Positions 8,248 through 17,682 of a stretch of DNA of 44,874 nucleotides are shown one piece after another. The notes beneath the pieces are model-generated. The model had not been told where the DNA came from. It worked only from the letters and a program-made list of their open reading frames with translations, and ran no database searches. Origin of the DNA: an uncultured Alphaproteobacteria bacterium (lineage in GTDB: Bacteria > Pseudomonadota > Alphaproteobacteria > Caulobacterales > Hyphomonadaceae); the NCBI GenBank assembly GCA_903842595.1, contig CAIMMO010000127.1:1-44874 (forward strand), read 5' to 3'. Made by a program: the position numbers and the translations under genes. Positions within the stretch are counted from its first letter, which is position 1. The number at the start of each line of letters is the position of its first letter.

Positions 8248-8961
8248 CTAACCAGGAATTCCGACCAGTGCTGCGCTGGCATCATAAGCTCCGTCCGCAT
8301 TCCAAAACATGTGCCCATTTGCGAAGCCAGCAATCATTGCCTCAACGCGCAGTTGCGGCGTCCCGTGCCAGTCTGGATTGTTGAAGTCAAAATCGCCCTT
8401 GTTGAAAAGCGATTCCCCTAACCCGTCGAGAACGACGGGAGTGCCCGCCATATTCTTTCGCCGCAGATACCAACCTGCCATGTAGTCTGCTTGGAGCTCC
8501 CGCTTTACAACAGGGCCCCATGGCAATCCAAATCGTCGGGTCCTTTCTGCCTGCTTGATGTGCGCCCATTCATGAGCGGCTATCCCCGCAACAGCAGCGC
8601 CCCACCAGGTTCGATTTAGTTCCGAACGGAGCAGAGTTGTTCCGAAACAAACACTGCCATGAGCCGACGGCCCAGCGATTTGCTCGGTTGTAGCAAAGGC
8701 ATTTGGCCCATCACGATCGTCAAAAAAGGCAAAGCTCGGATCAACACCAAACAGCTGCACCAATATCTGCCTTTCGACCGGAAAAGTCTGATCGATCAGC
8801 GTCACGCCGCAGGAATCGACCAGGTCAACTGAGTCACGAAAGGAATCGGCAGCTGTACCGAGTAGCCGACAACCCTGCGCTCCATACGGTTGCGCGTGTG
8901 CGGGGCAGGCTGAAGCGGCTGCCATTGCGCCAAAGACGGCAAGCAGATTTCTGCGGTTCAT
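8248..8961 (-). CDS. Exported HExxH zinc metallopeptidase-like protein
   Basis: The 237-residue protein opens MNRRNLLAVFGAMAAASACPAHAQ, a signal peptide with twin arginines and a cleavage site after AHA, so export by Sec or possibly Tat is expected. The zinc motif HEWAH is at residues 130-134, and a likely third ligand lies in KRELQADYMAGWY near 155, the arrangement seen in small gluzincin-like peptidases. Cysteines at 19, 31, 51 and 105 may form disulfides. AGGGGGTG before the ATG supports the start. It lies 55 bases downstream of purH on the same strand and could be read with it. Substrate unknown. Confidence 0.75.
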   Translation of the reverse strand: MNRRNLLAVFGAMAAASACPAHAQPYGAQGCRLLGTAADSFRDSVDLVDSCGVTLIDQTFPVERQILVQLFGVDPSFAFFDDRDGPNAFATTEQIAGPSAHGSVCFGTTLLRSELNRTWWGAAVAGIAAHEWAHIKQAERTRRFGLPWGPVVKRELQADYMAGWYLRRKNMAGTPVVLDGLGESLFNKGDFDFNNPDWHGTPQLRVEAMIAGFANGHMFWNADGAYDASAALVGIPG

Positions 8962-9016
8962 GATCACCCCCTGCTTCACGATTGAACGTGATGAGGGAGG
9001 ACTGAAATGCCTCACG

Positions 9017-10630
9017 TCAATGCCTGAAATGCCGCATGCCGGTAAACACCATGGCGAGATCGGCGTCATCGGCGGCCTTGATCACTTCGTCGTCGCGCAC
9101 CGATCCACCCGGCTGGATCACAGCAGTCGCTCCGGCCTGCGCCGCCTGCAGCAGCCCATCCGGGAACGGGAAAAATGCGTCGGACGCGCACACCGAGCCG
9201 ATGGTCGCAGGATCGGCCTTGTTCAGTGCAGCGGCGGCGTCTTCCGCCTTGCGGCGCGCGATGCGCGCCGAATCCACGCGGCTCATCTGCCCCGCACCGA
9301 TGCCGACTGTGGCGCCGTCCTTCGCATAGATGATGGCGTTGGACTTGGTATGCTTGCATACACGGAAAGCGAAGATGAGGTCCGCAATCTCCTGCGGGCT
9401 GGGCTTTCGTTTCGTCACGACTTTCAGGTCCGCTTCCATGATGCGCCCGACATCGCGATCCTGCACCAGCAGGCCGCCGGCGATCGTCCGCACAGTCACC
9501 CCAGGCTGGCCAGGGTCAGGCACGCCATTGGTCAGCAGCAGACGAAGATTCTTCTTCTTCGCAAACACGGCCAGCGCGGCTTCATCGGCGCCGGGCGCGA
9601 TGACGACTTCGGTAAAGATTTCCGTGATCGCCTCGGCCGTCGGGCCATCGAGCGGAACGTTGACGGCGATGATGCCACCGAAAGCCGAGGTCGAATCGCA
9701 GGCCAGCGCGCGCCGATAGGCTTCGGTAACCGTTGCGCCGACGGCGACGCCGCACGGATTGGCATGCTTGATGATGGCGACGGCAGGCGAGACTTTCGGA
9801 TCGAACTCGGCAACGAGTTCGTAGGCTGCATCTGTGTCGTTGATGTTGTTGTAGCTCAGCTCCTTGCCCTGAACCTGACGCGCTGTCAGCACGCCGGCGC
9901 GCTTGTCCGGGCCTGCATAGACCACCGCCTTCTGGTGCGGGTTCTCGCCATAACGCAGCGTCTGCTGGAGCTTGCCGCCAAAGGCGCGCCACTCGCCGGA
10001 ATCCTCGCCGACCTGTTTCCAGTACCATTCGGAGATCGCCGCATCATAGGCCGCCGTGCGCGCGTAGGTCTTCGCGGCGAGACGCCGGCGCGTCTTGAGG
10101 CTCACCCCGCCCTGCTCCATCTCTGCGATCGCGGCATCGACATCGGAGCCATCGGTGCAGACTGCAACGAAATCGGCATTCTTGGAGGCGGCGCGCAGCA
10201 TGGCCGGCCCGCCGATGTCGATGTTCTCGATGCAATCGTCGAAGCCCGCGCCTGCCTGCACGGTGGCCTCGAACGGGTAGAGGTTGATCCAGACGAGGTC
10301 GATGGGCTCGATGTCGTGGTCGGCAGCGTCCTTGGTGTGGGTCGCAAGGTCGCGGCGATAGAGAAGTCCGCCATGCACTTTCGGGTGCAGGGTCTTCACA
10401 CGGCCATCCATCATCTCGGGAAAGCCAGTGAGGTCAGCGACGTCACGTACCGTAAGCCCGGCTTCCTTAAGCGCCTTCGATGTGCCTCCCGTGGAGACCA
10501 GATCGACGCCGAGCCCGGCCAGCTTCCGCGCCCGCTCCACCAGCCCCGCCTTGTCGGACACAGAGATCAGCGCACGCCTGATGGCGATGCGCTCGGGTAC
10601 GTTTCCGGGGACGGCTTTGGGGGGCGACAT
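9017..10630 (-). CDS. purH: Bifunctional AICAR formyltransferase / IMP cyclohydrolase
   Basis: The 537-residue enzyme catalyses the last two steps of purine synthesis, AICAR to FAICAR to IMP, in the cytoplasm. The N-terminal cyclohydrolase domain shows [19 protein letters not shown] and [13 protein letters not shown]. The C-terminal formyltransferase domain shows [19 protein letters not shown] (catalytic Lys-His) and [16 protein letters not shown] seven bases before the ATG at 10630 supports that start; a longer frame reaches 10714. It sits in the alphaproteobacterial order rsmB - rpe - heparinase - purH, here with two extra genes inserted. No attenuator or riboswitch was seen upstream. Confidence 0.97.
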   Translation of the reverse strand: MSPPKAVPGNVPERIAIRRALISVSDKAGLVERARKLAGLGVDLVSTGGTSKALKEAGLTVRDVADLTGFPEMMDGRVKTLHPKVHGGLLYRRDLATHTKDAADHDIEPIDLVWINLYPFEATVQAGAGFDDCIENIDIGGPAMLRAASKNADFVAVCTDGSDVDAAIAEMEQGGVSLKTRRRLAAKTYARTAAYDAAISEWYWKQVGEDSGEWRAFGGKLQQTLRYGENPHQKAVVYAGPDKRAGVLTARQVQGKELSYNNINDTDAAYELVAEFDPKVSPAVAIIKHANPCGVAVGATVTEAYRRALACDSTSAFGGIIAVNVPLDGPTAEAITEIFTEVVIAPGADEAALAVFAKKKNLRLLLTNGVPDPGQPGVTVRTIAGGLLVQDRDVGRIMEADLKVVTKRKPSPQEIADLIFAFRVCKHTKSNAIIYAKDGATVGIGAGQMSRVDSARIARRKAEDAAAALNKADPATIGSVCASDAFFPFPDGLLQAAQAGATAVIQPGGSVRDDEVIKAADDADLAMVFTGMRHFRH

Positions 10631-10726
10631 GGTGCGACTCCGGCGCATGGCTTGGGCGCCGGATAGCATCAGGGCGGCTGTCTTGAAACCGTCAAGCTTG
10701 CGGCAATCCGGCAAGCGCCGAACTGC

Positions 10727-11005
10727 TTACCGCGACATCACGAATGTCGACCATTCGAGGCGTGAGCCGAAGGCCTCCCAGGCATTTTCAAGCCCGGTCG
10801 CCTCGACAATAGCCCACAGGCGGCGGATGGCGGACGAATCACCGCTGACGAGGAACATCGCGGCCGAACGATCAACCGAGAGTTCGCTGGCTTCGAGGGC
10901 GACGGCGCTGGACTGGATCGCATCCAGCGTGCGCCGGACGAGGTCGTCCTGGCGCTCGCTGTCGCAGTAGGCTTCGCCGTTGAAGAGGAGGACACGCATT
11001 TCCAT
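10727..11005 (-). CDS. Conserved-looking small hypothetical protein
   Basis: The 92-residue frame starts MEMRVLLFNGEAYCDSERQD and ends RLEWSTFVMSR. Third codon positions are almost all G or C, which supports coding, and it fits neatly between purH and the epimerase gene on the same strand with gaps of 96 and 57 bases. The pattern of strand-helix-strand segments suggests a small alpha/beta fold. There are no signal peptide or membrane segments. I do not recognise it. The start may be the second ATG (11000), since no strong ribosome-binding site precedes either. Confidence 0.6.
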   Translation of the reverse strand: MEMRVLLFNGEAYCDSERQDDLVRRTLDAIQSSAVALEASELSVDRSAAMFLVSGDSSAIRRLWAIVEATGLENAWEAFGSRLEWSTFVMSR

Positions 11006-11062
11006 GACAGTAGAGATGGCGTGGCTTGGCCAGCGATCAATACCCCGTCCGGACCGACAGCA

Positions 11063-12973
11063 TCAGTGAACGTTCAGGACCGGTTCGCCCCAGCCGTCGT
11101 CCATGAAGATTTCAGGCGCCAGCGCCTTCATCATGGACAGGGAGGCCTGCGGGTCGCGCCGGGCGGCGTAGGAGACGATAGCGTCAAGCCGGGCCTGAAC
11201 TTCGCCGATCGGCGGCGAACCGTTGTTTGCAACTTCGAGAACGCCCTCGACCACGGTCGGCTTCACCTGCTCACGGTCGTAGAAGACGGTCTCGGTAAGC
11301 TTTTCACCGGGGCGCGGGCCGGTAACGCGAATGAGGACGTCCTGGCCTGGCGTCAGGCCCTTCATGCGGATCATCTTTTCGGCAAGTTCGATGATGCGCA
11401 CCGGCTCGCCCATGTCGAGGACGTAGAGCGTCGCCTCCTCCGAATTGGAGTTGGCGGACATGGCGGCGGCCTGCAGAACCAGCGCAGACGCCTCCTCGAC
11501 GCTCATGAAGTAGCGCGTCATGTCGGGGTGGGTGACGGTGACGGGGCCACCCTCGGCGATCTGTCGCTCGAACAGGGGCGAGACCGAGCCCTTCGAGCCG
11601 AGCACGTTACCGAAGCGGACGAGCGAAAAGCGCGTGCCCGGCACGGTTGGCGCAAAGGCCTGGATGAAGAGTTCGGCAGCGCGCTTCGTGGCGCCCATGA
11701 CGTTGGTGGGGTTTACGGCCTTGTCGGTGGAGATGAAGGTGAACGCCTTCACACCGAGATTGGCCGCGATCGTCGCGCAGCGGCGCGCGCCCAGCACGTT
11801 GGTGAGAATTGCTTCGTTCGGGTTCTGCTCCATCAGCGGCACGTGCTTGAGAGCTGCCGCGTGGATGACGAAATCGGGGGCCGCCTCATGCATGGCCTGT
11901 TCGAGCCGCACCTCGTCGCGGACGTCGCCGATCACCATGCGGCGAACCACGTTCGGGTAGGCCCGCAAAAGTTCCTGGTCGATCTCGAACACGTTGAATT
12001 CGGAGGCGTCGTAGATCGTCAATTCAGATGGGCCAAGCGCTGCGCACTGGCGCGCCAGCTCGCCGCCAATCGTGCCGCCGCCGCCGGTGATGAATACGCG
12101 CGCGCCCGAAACAAGTTCTGCAACAGGCGCCATGTCCAGCCGCCGCTCGGGCCGCGCGAGAAGGTCGGCCGGGCGGATCGGCTGCAGCATGGCTTTCGCG
12201 CCGATACGCAAAAGCGTCGCCTTGCGCGCGGACGAGACCGCAAGCGCCGCCTCCATCGTGCGGCGGTCTTCCGGTGGTGTCGCGATGGCGATCCAGGGAA
12301 GCTCGCCGAAGCGAGCGGTGTAGTGGTCGAAAAGCACAGCGAGCTGGTCGATGCCGCCCAGAACCTGAACGCCCTCGATGTCGCGGCCATAGTGCTTGCC
12401 CGATGTTTCGACAATTCCGATTGCGCGGATTGGCGGACCAGATGGCGCCTTGCGAGCGGCGCGCAGAGCTTCCGCCACATGCCCGGCGGGGCCCACAACA
12501 AGCGCCCGCGGCGCGTACGGCGGCTCGCGGCGGAACATGGCCGTCAGATCGCCCGTGGCCCGTCCGCGCGCCCAAAAGCGCACGAACATAAGCAGGGCCA
12601 GCCAGATGGGAACCTGAAGGTAGATGCTGGCGATCGAGAAATCCTGAAGGGTCTTCGCGAGGATCAGGATCGGAAGCGACATGAGGTGGGTCAGCGCGAC
12701 TGCCTGGCAGATGCGAACCACGTCACGCAGGGATGTGTGGCTCCAGACCTGCCGGTGGACGCCGCGCAGCCACATCGCGAACGTCGCTGCGATCCCAAAG
12801 GCAATCGCAACGAAGAATTCAAGCCAGGTCGGCACGCCCCCGCCAGAGAAAAAGTAGATGATCTGGGGCGCAAGAAACATCGCGACCATGCCAGTCGCAA
12901 CGTCATAGGCAAAGCAGGCCGCCTTGGCCTCGATTGCCGCCCTACGAGCGGACACCTCTACAATGCTCACCAA
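11063..12973 (-). CDS. Membrane nucleotide-sugar epimerase/dehydratase (CapD/WbpM/FlaA1 type)
   Basis: The 636-residue protein has about four N-terminal membrane segments (residues 20-140). A first Rossmann-like region (RALVVGPAGHVAEAL) follows, then an extended SDR domain with GGGGTIGGEL and FISTDKAVNPTNVMGATKR. In that last motif Met replaces the usual catalytic Tyr, as in WbpM/FlaA1-type UDP-GlcNAc 4,6-dehydratases. Such enzymes make modified sugars for O-antigen, capsule or glycosylation. The start is unusual: the frame opens with TTG/GTG directly on GGGGGAG inside a 9-bp tandem repeat; GTG at 12955 is another candidate. The upstream heparinase gene ends 15 bases before it, so the two are probably co-transcribed. 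Confidence 0.9.
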   Translation of the reverse strand: MVSIVEVSARRAAIEAKAACFAYDVATGMVAMFLAPQIIYFFSGGGVPTWLEFFVAIAFGIAATFAMWLRGVHRQVWSHTSLRDVVRICQAVALTHLMSLPILILAKTLQDFSIASIYLQVPIWLALLMFVRFWARGRATGDLTAMFRREPPYAPRALVVGPAGHVAEALRAARKAPSGPPIRAIGIVETSGKHYGRDIEGVQVLGGIDQLAVLFDHYTARFGELPWIAIATPPEDRRTMEAALAVSSARKATLLRIGAKAMLQPIRPADLLARPERRLDMAPVAELVSGARVFITGGGGTIGGELARQCAALGPSELTIYDASEFNVFEIDQELLRAYPNVVRRMVIGDVRDEVRLEQAMHEAAPDFVIHAAALKHVPLMEQNPNEAILTNVLGARRCATIAANLGVKAFTFISTDKAVNPTNVMGATKRAAELFIQAFAPTVPGTRFSLVRFGNVLGSKGSVSPLFERQIAEGGPVTVTHPDMTRYFMSVEEASALVLQAAAMSANSNSEEATLYVLDMGEPVRIIELAEKMIRMKGLTPGQDVLIRVTGPRPGEKLTETVFYDREQVKPTVVEGVLEVANNGSPPIGEVQARLDAIVSYAARRDPQASLSMMKALAPEIFMDDGWGEPVLNVH

Positions 12974-12974
12974 C

Positions 12975-12998
12975 TCCCCCTAGTCCCCCTAGTCCCCC
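12975..12998 (-). repeat. 9-bp tandem repeat spanning stop codon and ribosome-binding site
   Basis: On the minus strand GGGGGACTA occurs twice in tandem, flanked by partial copies. One copy supplies the TAG stop of the heparinase gene and the last GGGGGAG is the apparent Shine-Dalgarno sequence of the epimerase gene. Confidence 0.7.
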
Positions 12999-14731
12999 GT
13001 GTGGACCCTTGAGAGGGCCCACCGCACGCGATTTGGTGCCTGCGAACCATCGGCTCCCGGATCCGCAACCCCGCGGATCACCAGTTGTCGCGTCTTCTCC
13101 GCGATCTCGCTACCCCAATAGCGCGAATCTTCAACCGAAAGCAAAGTCTCGCTGCGGAAACGCCACACATGCTGACGCTGAGGGAGTCCCAAGTATACCG
13201 TCTTGTCATCAGGGCCGTCGGCGACCTGCACACCAGGATGCAGGTGAAACCGTATTTCGAACGGAATCAGGCCCCCAGGAAACTGGGGCGGGGCTTCCGA
13301 CATAGGCCGGGAGAGACTGTCCTCACCTGTTATCCTGCTGCCATTCATCGCGACATAGAGCCTTCGCCGGTAGATCAGTCCATGCCGCACGCGCCATCCG
13401 GCGTGCTGACCTTCGAGCAGGTGCTGGTCGCCCTCCTCCATGCGCCGAACCGCCAGCTGCGCCGGTCCTTCCGGCGCACGCACGCCGGTGAAGGGGTCAG
13501 GCATGAATACCGCCGAATCCTCACCGTTTAGCGACAGGACGGAATGTGCAGCGGTGCGCCGCGACGCCTCGCGGAGTTCCGGATCGAGGTCTGGATTCGC
13601 GGCGCAGGACGTGATCAGCCGTTCGGGACCATCATCGACCGACAACGCGAGCGCACCCGCATGAGCCCGCGCTCCATGCGGCCGGTCCGGGCCGGGGCCG
13701 GCGTCGATATAGACGTTGAGGTCATTGGCGAGGACGCGCTGATAAGCCGAGAGCCGCGCAAACGAGAATTTCGAGTTGACCCCGCCATGCGGGCGCAGCG
13801 CCGTTCGAACGAGACCGGCTGCGCCGTCGCCGCCGCCATTGGCAGCAACAACACCGCCGTCCATCTCCTGGAAAAAGCTGAGCATGGCGGCCATGCGCGG
13901 CTGGAGCTTGCTGAGAAACAGCGGCGCATTGATCCCAAGGCGCAGCAGCAATTCCTCGACCGCGTGTATGTCGATCAGCGCATCGGCAAGTGCTTCCGGG
14001 CTGCGGCTGACATGACCGCCATCGGGAAGTATCTGGCTCGCACACTCGGTCTCGAGCATGGCGAGGCCCTGCTCAAGCAGCTTGCGCCCGTCCTCGGTCG
14101 CAGCGCCGCACAGGCACAGCGCAACGGCGATGCGAAAGCGCGACACAGGATCAGTTTCGTCGATGCCGCTGAACTGGAGGTGGCGGATCTGTCGGCCCAT
14201 CGATTCCAGAACCAACATGCGGCTTTCGGCGGACATCGGCTCGAACAGCCATGGCCCTGCGGAAAGGAAGTTGATCAGGCGGTCAGCCGTGACGCTGAGC
14301 CGCCACGCAAAATTGTCCCATTTGCCGAACGCCTCGACCCACGCTGTAACCAGCGCCAGCCCTCGTCCTTCGCCCGCGTGCCCGCACGCCCCAAGGTCGC
14401 GCAGCCAATGGAAGCGGTGGATGCGGTCGGCAAAATGGAATGTCGGAAACTCCGGTCCCCATGGCGCATGACCGTCCGGGATCTCGATGGATGAAGATCC
14501 GAAGCGCCAGCGGCCGGCGAGGATCTGTTCCCCACGCTGGCGGCTGGCGGGCCGGTTGTCGGTCGGCAGCGCTGTCAGGCTGGTTGGCCCAGGCCCCGCA
14601 ATGCGCAGGCGGTGCACGGGCGAGACATTGATCTCCGCGCCCGTCTTTCCGGTCAGGTCCAGCCATCTCGCATACTCGGCTTCCCGACCGGCGCCGCCGG
14701 GCGCCAGCGGCCCGAGAGGAGGTAGCGACAT
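12989..14731 (-). CDS. Heparinase II/III family protein
   Basis: The 580-residue protein matches the heparinase II/III-like family typical of alphaproteobacteria. An N-terminal alpha/alpha-toroid (FHWLRDLGACGHAGEGRGLAL, WDNFAWRLSVTADRLINFL, ILPDGGHVSRSPEALAD) is followed by a C-terminal beta-sandwich domain (residues about 300-570). Family members cleave or bind uronic-acid polysaccharides by elimination. No signal peptide is visible at this start, which is supported by GAGGGCAGG before the ATG, so its substrate and site of action are unclear. It lies nine bases after rpe and is followed by a sugar-nucleotide enzyme. This placement between rpe and purH is a common alphaproteobacterial arrangement. 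Confidence 0.85.
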   Translation of the reverse strand: MSLPPLGPLAPGGAGREAEYARWLDLTGKTGAEINVSPVHRLRIAGPGPTSLTALPTDNRPASRQRGEQILAGRWRFGSSSIEIPDGHAPWGPEFPTFHFADRIHRFHWLRDLGACGHAGEGRGLALVTAWVEAFGKWDNFAWRLSVTADRLINFLSAGPWLFEPMSAESRMLVLESMGRQIRHLQFSGIDETDPVSRFRIAVALCLCGAATEDGRKLLEQGLAMLETECASQILPDGGHVSRSPEALADALIDIHAVEELLLRLGINAPLFLSKLQPRMAAMLSFFQEMDGGVVAANGGGDGAAGLVRTALRPHGGVNSKFSFARLSAYQRVLANDLNVYIDAGPGPDRPHGARAHAGALALSVDDGPERLITSCAANPDLDPELREASRRTAAHSVLSLNGEDSAVFMPDPFTGVRAPEGPAQLAVRRMEEGDQHLLEGQHAGWRVRHGLIYRRRLYVAMNGSRITGEDSLSRPMSEAPPQFPGGLIPFEIRFHLHPGVQVADGPDDKTVYLGLPQRQHVWRFRSETLLSVEDSRYWGSEIAEKTRQLVIRGVADPGADGSQAPNRVRWALSRVHTGD

Positions 14732-14740
14732 GACCTGCCC

Positions 14741-15400
14741 TCACCCGCCGCGCAGGGCTGCGATTTCCGCAGCATAACGATCAGCGCTTTTGCCGAAGAT
14801 GGCCGAGCCCGCCACCAGCGCCGTGGCTCCAGCCGAAATGACCGCCCTTGCGTTACCCGGCACGATGCCGCCATCGACTTCCAGGATCGTCTTTAGGTTG
14901 GCGCGGTCAAGCTTCCCGCGGATCGCCTCGATCTTGCGCAGCTGGCTGTCGATGAACTTCTGGCCGCCAAAACCCGGGTTCACGCTCATCACCAGGATCA
15001 GGTCGAGCTCCTCAAGAACGGGATCGAGAATGTCGGCCGGTGTCGAGGGATTCAGCGCCGCCCCCGCCTTCTTGCCAAGCTTGCGGATGACCTGGAGCGT
15101 GCGGTGAAAATGTGGACCCGCCTCGGGGTGGGCGGTGATGATGTCCGCGCCTGCCGCAGCGAAGGCTTCGAGATAGGGATCGACCGGCGAGATCATCAGG
15201 TGGACGTCGAACGGCTTTTTCGTGTGCGGCCGCAGCTTCTCGATCACGACAGGACCGATGGAGATGTTCGGGACGAAGTGCCCGTCCATCACGTCGACAT
15301 GAATCATGTCTGCGCCAGCCGCGTCCACGGCGCGCACTTCCTCGCCAAGCCGAGCAAAGTCCGCCGCCAGGATCGAGGGCGATATCAGGATGTCAGACAT
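14741..15400 (-). CDS. rpe: Ribulose-phosphate 3-epimerase
   Basis: The 219-residue TIM-barrel enzyme interconverts ribulose 5-phosphate and xylulose 5-phosphate in the pentose phosphate pathway. Family motifs are all present: [15 protein letters not shown] at the start, [34 protein letters not shown] and EVDGGI, with the metal-binding His/Asp residues within them. The length is normal. It is followed nine bases later by the heparinase gene, so translation of the two may be coupled. The ribosome-binding site is weak. Confidence 0.96.
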   Translation of the reverse strand: MSDILISPSILAADFARLGEEVRAVDAAGADMIHVDVMDGHFVPNISIGPVVIEKLRPHTKKPFDVHLMISPVDPYLEAFAAAGADIITAHPEAGPHFHRTLQVIRKLGKKAGAALNPSTPADILDPVLEELDLILVMSVNPGFGGQKFIDSQLRKIEAIRGKLDRANLKTILEVDGGIVPGNARAVISAGATALVAGSAIFGKSADRYAAEIAALRGG

Positions 15401-15497
15401 GGGATCGGCCTAGCAGCGCCCAAACGACGGCGCAACCTGTCGCGCGGCAAACGCTGCGAGCAGATGCGCTCTCCGGGCCTCGCCGGTCAGACGCTGA

Positions 15498-16064
15498 TCA
15501 GTAGCCGTTCGCGATGTTCTGCGGGACGACGCGGGCGCGGGTGCCGTACTCGATCAGCACTGGCGTGCCTGCAGGCATGGCAAAATCGCCAGCCTGTGCG
15601 ATGGAGACGAGTTCGCCCGACGGCAGGCGGATCGTGTAGGCGAAGCCAGGCTGCGCACCAGCCGACTTGCCGATGGCGTTGCCTGCGAGACCGCCGAGCA
15701 CGGCGCCGCCGATCGCGCCAGCCGTGTTGGCTTTGTGACCGCCGCCAAGCTCGGAACCTGCAAGACCGCCGAGGGCTGCGCCCGCCAGCGTGCCGATCTT
15801 TGCCGACGAATTGGGAGCTTCAATGGTAATGGGACGCGCCGCCACGATCGTGCCTTCCTCGACGCGCGCGACGCGGCCGACCTGGGAGGACTCGTAGCTG
15901 TTGGCGCCGAGGCCGCTGGCGCATCCGGCAAGCGCCGTTGCCAGCAAGGCGAAGGCGATCGCGAAGGACTTCGAGGGCTTGACGATGGCCGATGGGCGGA
16001 TCGCGTCAAAGCTGGCGCCAGCTGGGGAGTCCGCCGGGCCGGGGGCGTGGAACATGGCGTCCAT
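15498..16064 (-). CDS. Glycine-zipper outer-membrane lipoprotein (SlyB/Pcp-like)
   Basis: The 188-residue product has a lipobox LAGC with the cysteine at residue 48. A long N-terminal region (about 30 residues) comes before the hydrophobic segment, which is unusual and may mean a later start that I cannot place. The mature part has repeated small-residue helices (TLAGAALGGLAGSELGGG, AIGGAVLGGLAGNAIG), the glycine-zipper pattern of SlyB-like lipoproteins that stabilise the outer membrane. A C-terminal beta domain (AYTIRLPSGELVSIAQ) follows. GGAG eight bases before the ATG supports the start. It lies 97 bases upstream of rpe on the same strand. Confidence 0.8.
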   Translation of the reverse strand: MDAMFHAPGPADSPAGASFDAIRPSAIVKPSKSFAIAFALLATALAGCASGLGANSYESSQVGRVARVEEGTIVAARPITIEAPNSSAKIGTLAGAALGGLAGSELGGGHKANTAGAIGGAVLGGLAGNAIGKSAGAQPGFAYTIRLPSGELVSIAQAGDFAMPAGTPVLIEYGTRARVVPQNIANGY

Positions 16065-16262
16065 CTTGTTAACTCCGAAGGGACGGCATTCAGGGGAGGC
16101 CCCGTCCCGACACACACTGTTTATCAGGAACGCCTGAACCGACGCTGAACCGAATGGTTCGTCTTCGTCGCTTATCGAAGGCGGGAATGTGGCAACTTCA
16201 GCAAAGAAGCGTCCAAAGCCCGGTTCGTCCGTACCCCGACAAGTTCGGGAATGGCGATCCGT

Positions 16263-17618
16263 TCAGATTCGTTCAAGTCGCGCGATGAAAAAAGCATCGC
16301 CGCCAAACGAGGCAATTGCACTTTCGGGGCTCGGCGCGTCTTTCGTGTCACGCTGGGCGCGCGTCAGTGTGAGCACATCTCCCTGCATGGTTAACGAAGT
16401 CTCGAACCCCGAAGCCTCGCCTGAAGCGACTGCAACGCGCCGCCACCCTCCCCCAGCAATCGCGCCTTCGATCACCTCGAGCCCCTCTTCAGGCGTTGGC
16501 GTGCAGACCGCGTACACAAGCACGCCGCCCGGCCTGAGCATCTCTCCTGCCGCGTCGACCAGCGCGCGCTGCACGGCAGGGAAGCGAACGAAGTCGCGCG
16601 GATCGCGGCGCCAGATACCCTCTGGATGTCTGCGGATTACGCCCAGCGCAGAGCAAGGCGCATCGAGAAGCACAGCGTCAAGCGGCTCTGCAGGGCGCCA
16701 TGTGCGCGCATCGGCTTCGACAATCTCCATGGGCAAGCGCGCGCGCTCAACATTCTGCCGCAAGCGCGCAACGCGCTGGGGCGACATGTCGATTGCGGTG
16801 AGTTTCGCGCCCATCGCTGCAAGCTGCATCGCCTTGCCGCCAGGCGCAGCGCAGAGATCCGCCACAACCCGACCGCGTACATCGCCAAGCAGGCGGGCGG
16901 GCAGCGCCGCCGCCGAATCCTGCACCCACCATGCGCCTTCAGCATAGCCCGGCAGATTTGCAATTGCGCCGCCGCCGTGAAGACGCAGCGAACCGCCCGG
17001 CAGGATGTCCGCCTCGAGACGCTCGGCCCACGTGGCGGCGTCCACGCCGGCGCGCAGGGTAAGATCGGTCGGCGGCTCATCGAGCTGGGCAAGCGCCATA
17101 TCGTGCGCTCGGTCAGCACCGATCGCCGACTTCAGCTTCGCCGCCAGCCAGTCGGGCCAGACAGCCGTGACAGGAGCGCCTTCCCACGCATCGCGCTCGC
17201 GGGCTGCGCGGCGGAGAATGGCGTTGACAAGACCGCCGCCGCGTCTGGCGTCACGCCATTGGCGAGCCGCCTCGACGGTTGCTGCAACCGCGGCATGTTC
17301 GGCGACGCCGAGCATCCAGAGTTGGGCTGCGCCGACGCGCAGCAAGGCTCGCAGCGGCGGCTCGATGTCGGCAAGCGGCCGCTGCACCATGCCGCCAAGC
17401 GCCCAGTCGATGCGACCAAGGCCACGCAACGCCGCGCCCGCCATCGCGCGCGCAAAGCCACGGTCTGGCCCTTCCAGCCTGTCGAAGGTCCGGCTGGCGC
17501 CCATGGCGATGTCGAAATCCACTTTGCCGTCCGTTGCGGCAAGTACGAGGTCGGCGGCAGCCAGTCGGCTCTGCCACCCGGCAGTCGGTGTCTGGGATTG
17601 GATTGTCGCATGCGGCAT
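16263..17618 (-). CDS. rsmB: 16S rRNA (cytosine-967-C5)-methyltransferase-like protein
   Basis: The 451-residue protein has an N-terminal NusB-like helical domain (about residues 15-150) and a C-terminal Rossmann methyltransferase domain. The SAM-binding motif is VVADLCAAPGGKAMQLA. DAPCSALG carries the conserved Cys of motif IV, and VCTPTPEEG carries the catalytic Cys of motif VI. RsmB methylates C967 of 16S rRNA in the small subunit. Other RsmB-like methyltransferases with a NusB domain cannot be excluded. The start ATG has only a weak ribosome-binding site. It heads the rsmB - rpe - purH region; about 200 bases without a gene separate it from the next lipoprotein gene. Confidence 0.88.
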   Translation of the reverse strand: MPHATIQSQTPTAGWQSRLAAADLVLAATDGKVDFDIAMGASRTFDRLEGPDRGFARAMAGAALRGLGRIDWALGGMVQRPLADIEPPLRALLRVGAAQLWMLGVAEHAAVAATVEAARQWRDARRGGGLVNAILRRAARERDAWEGAPVTAVWPDWLAAKLKSAIGADRAHDMALAQLDEPPTDLTLRAGVDAATWAERLEADILPGGSLRLHGGGAIANLPGYAEGAWWVQDSAAALPARLLGDVRGRVVADLCAAPGGKAMQLAAMGAKLTAIDMSPQRVARLRQNVERARLPMEIVEADARTWRPAEPLDAVLLDAPCSALGVIRRHPEGIWRRDPRDFVRFPAVQRALVDAAGEMLRPGGVLVYAVCTPTPEEGLEVIEGAIAGGGWRRVAVASGEASGFETSLTMQGDVLTLTRAQRDTKDAPSPESAIASFGGDAFFIARLERI

Positions 17619-17682
17619 GCCGCGGCTGGTAGCGGTTCAGTGCGCACCTGTCACGCGGCTGCCAGGGTCGGCCGGGGCTTCG

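Noticed and set aside
11021..13012. Very long plus-strand open frame antisense to the epimerase/dehydratase gene
   Set aside because: It is a high-GC shadow of the strongly recognised minus-strand gene and shows no protein motif of its own. The same applies to long frames opposite purH (8960-10666) and the cytochrome/beta-helix genes (1286-2596, 2425-3747).
16261..16274. GTTC repeat near the rsmB stop, similar to a LexA box
   Set aside because: The spacing is six bases instead of seven, and the position at the 3' end of a gene does not suit repression.
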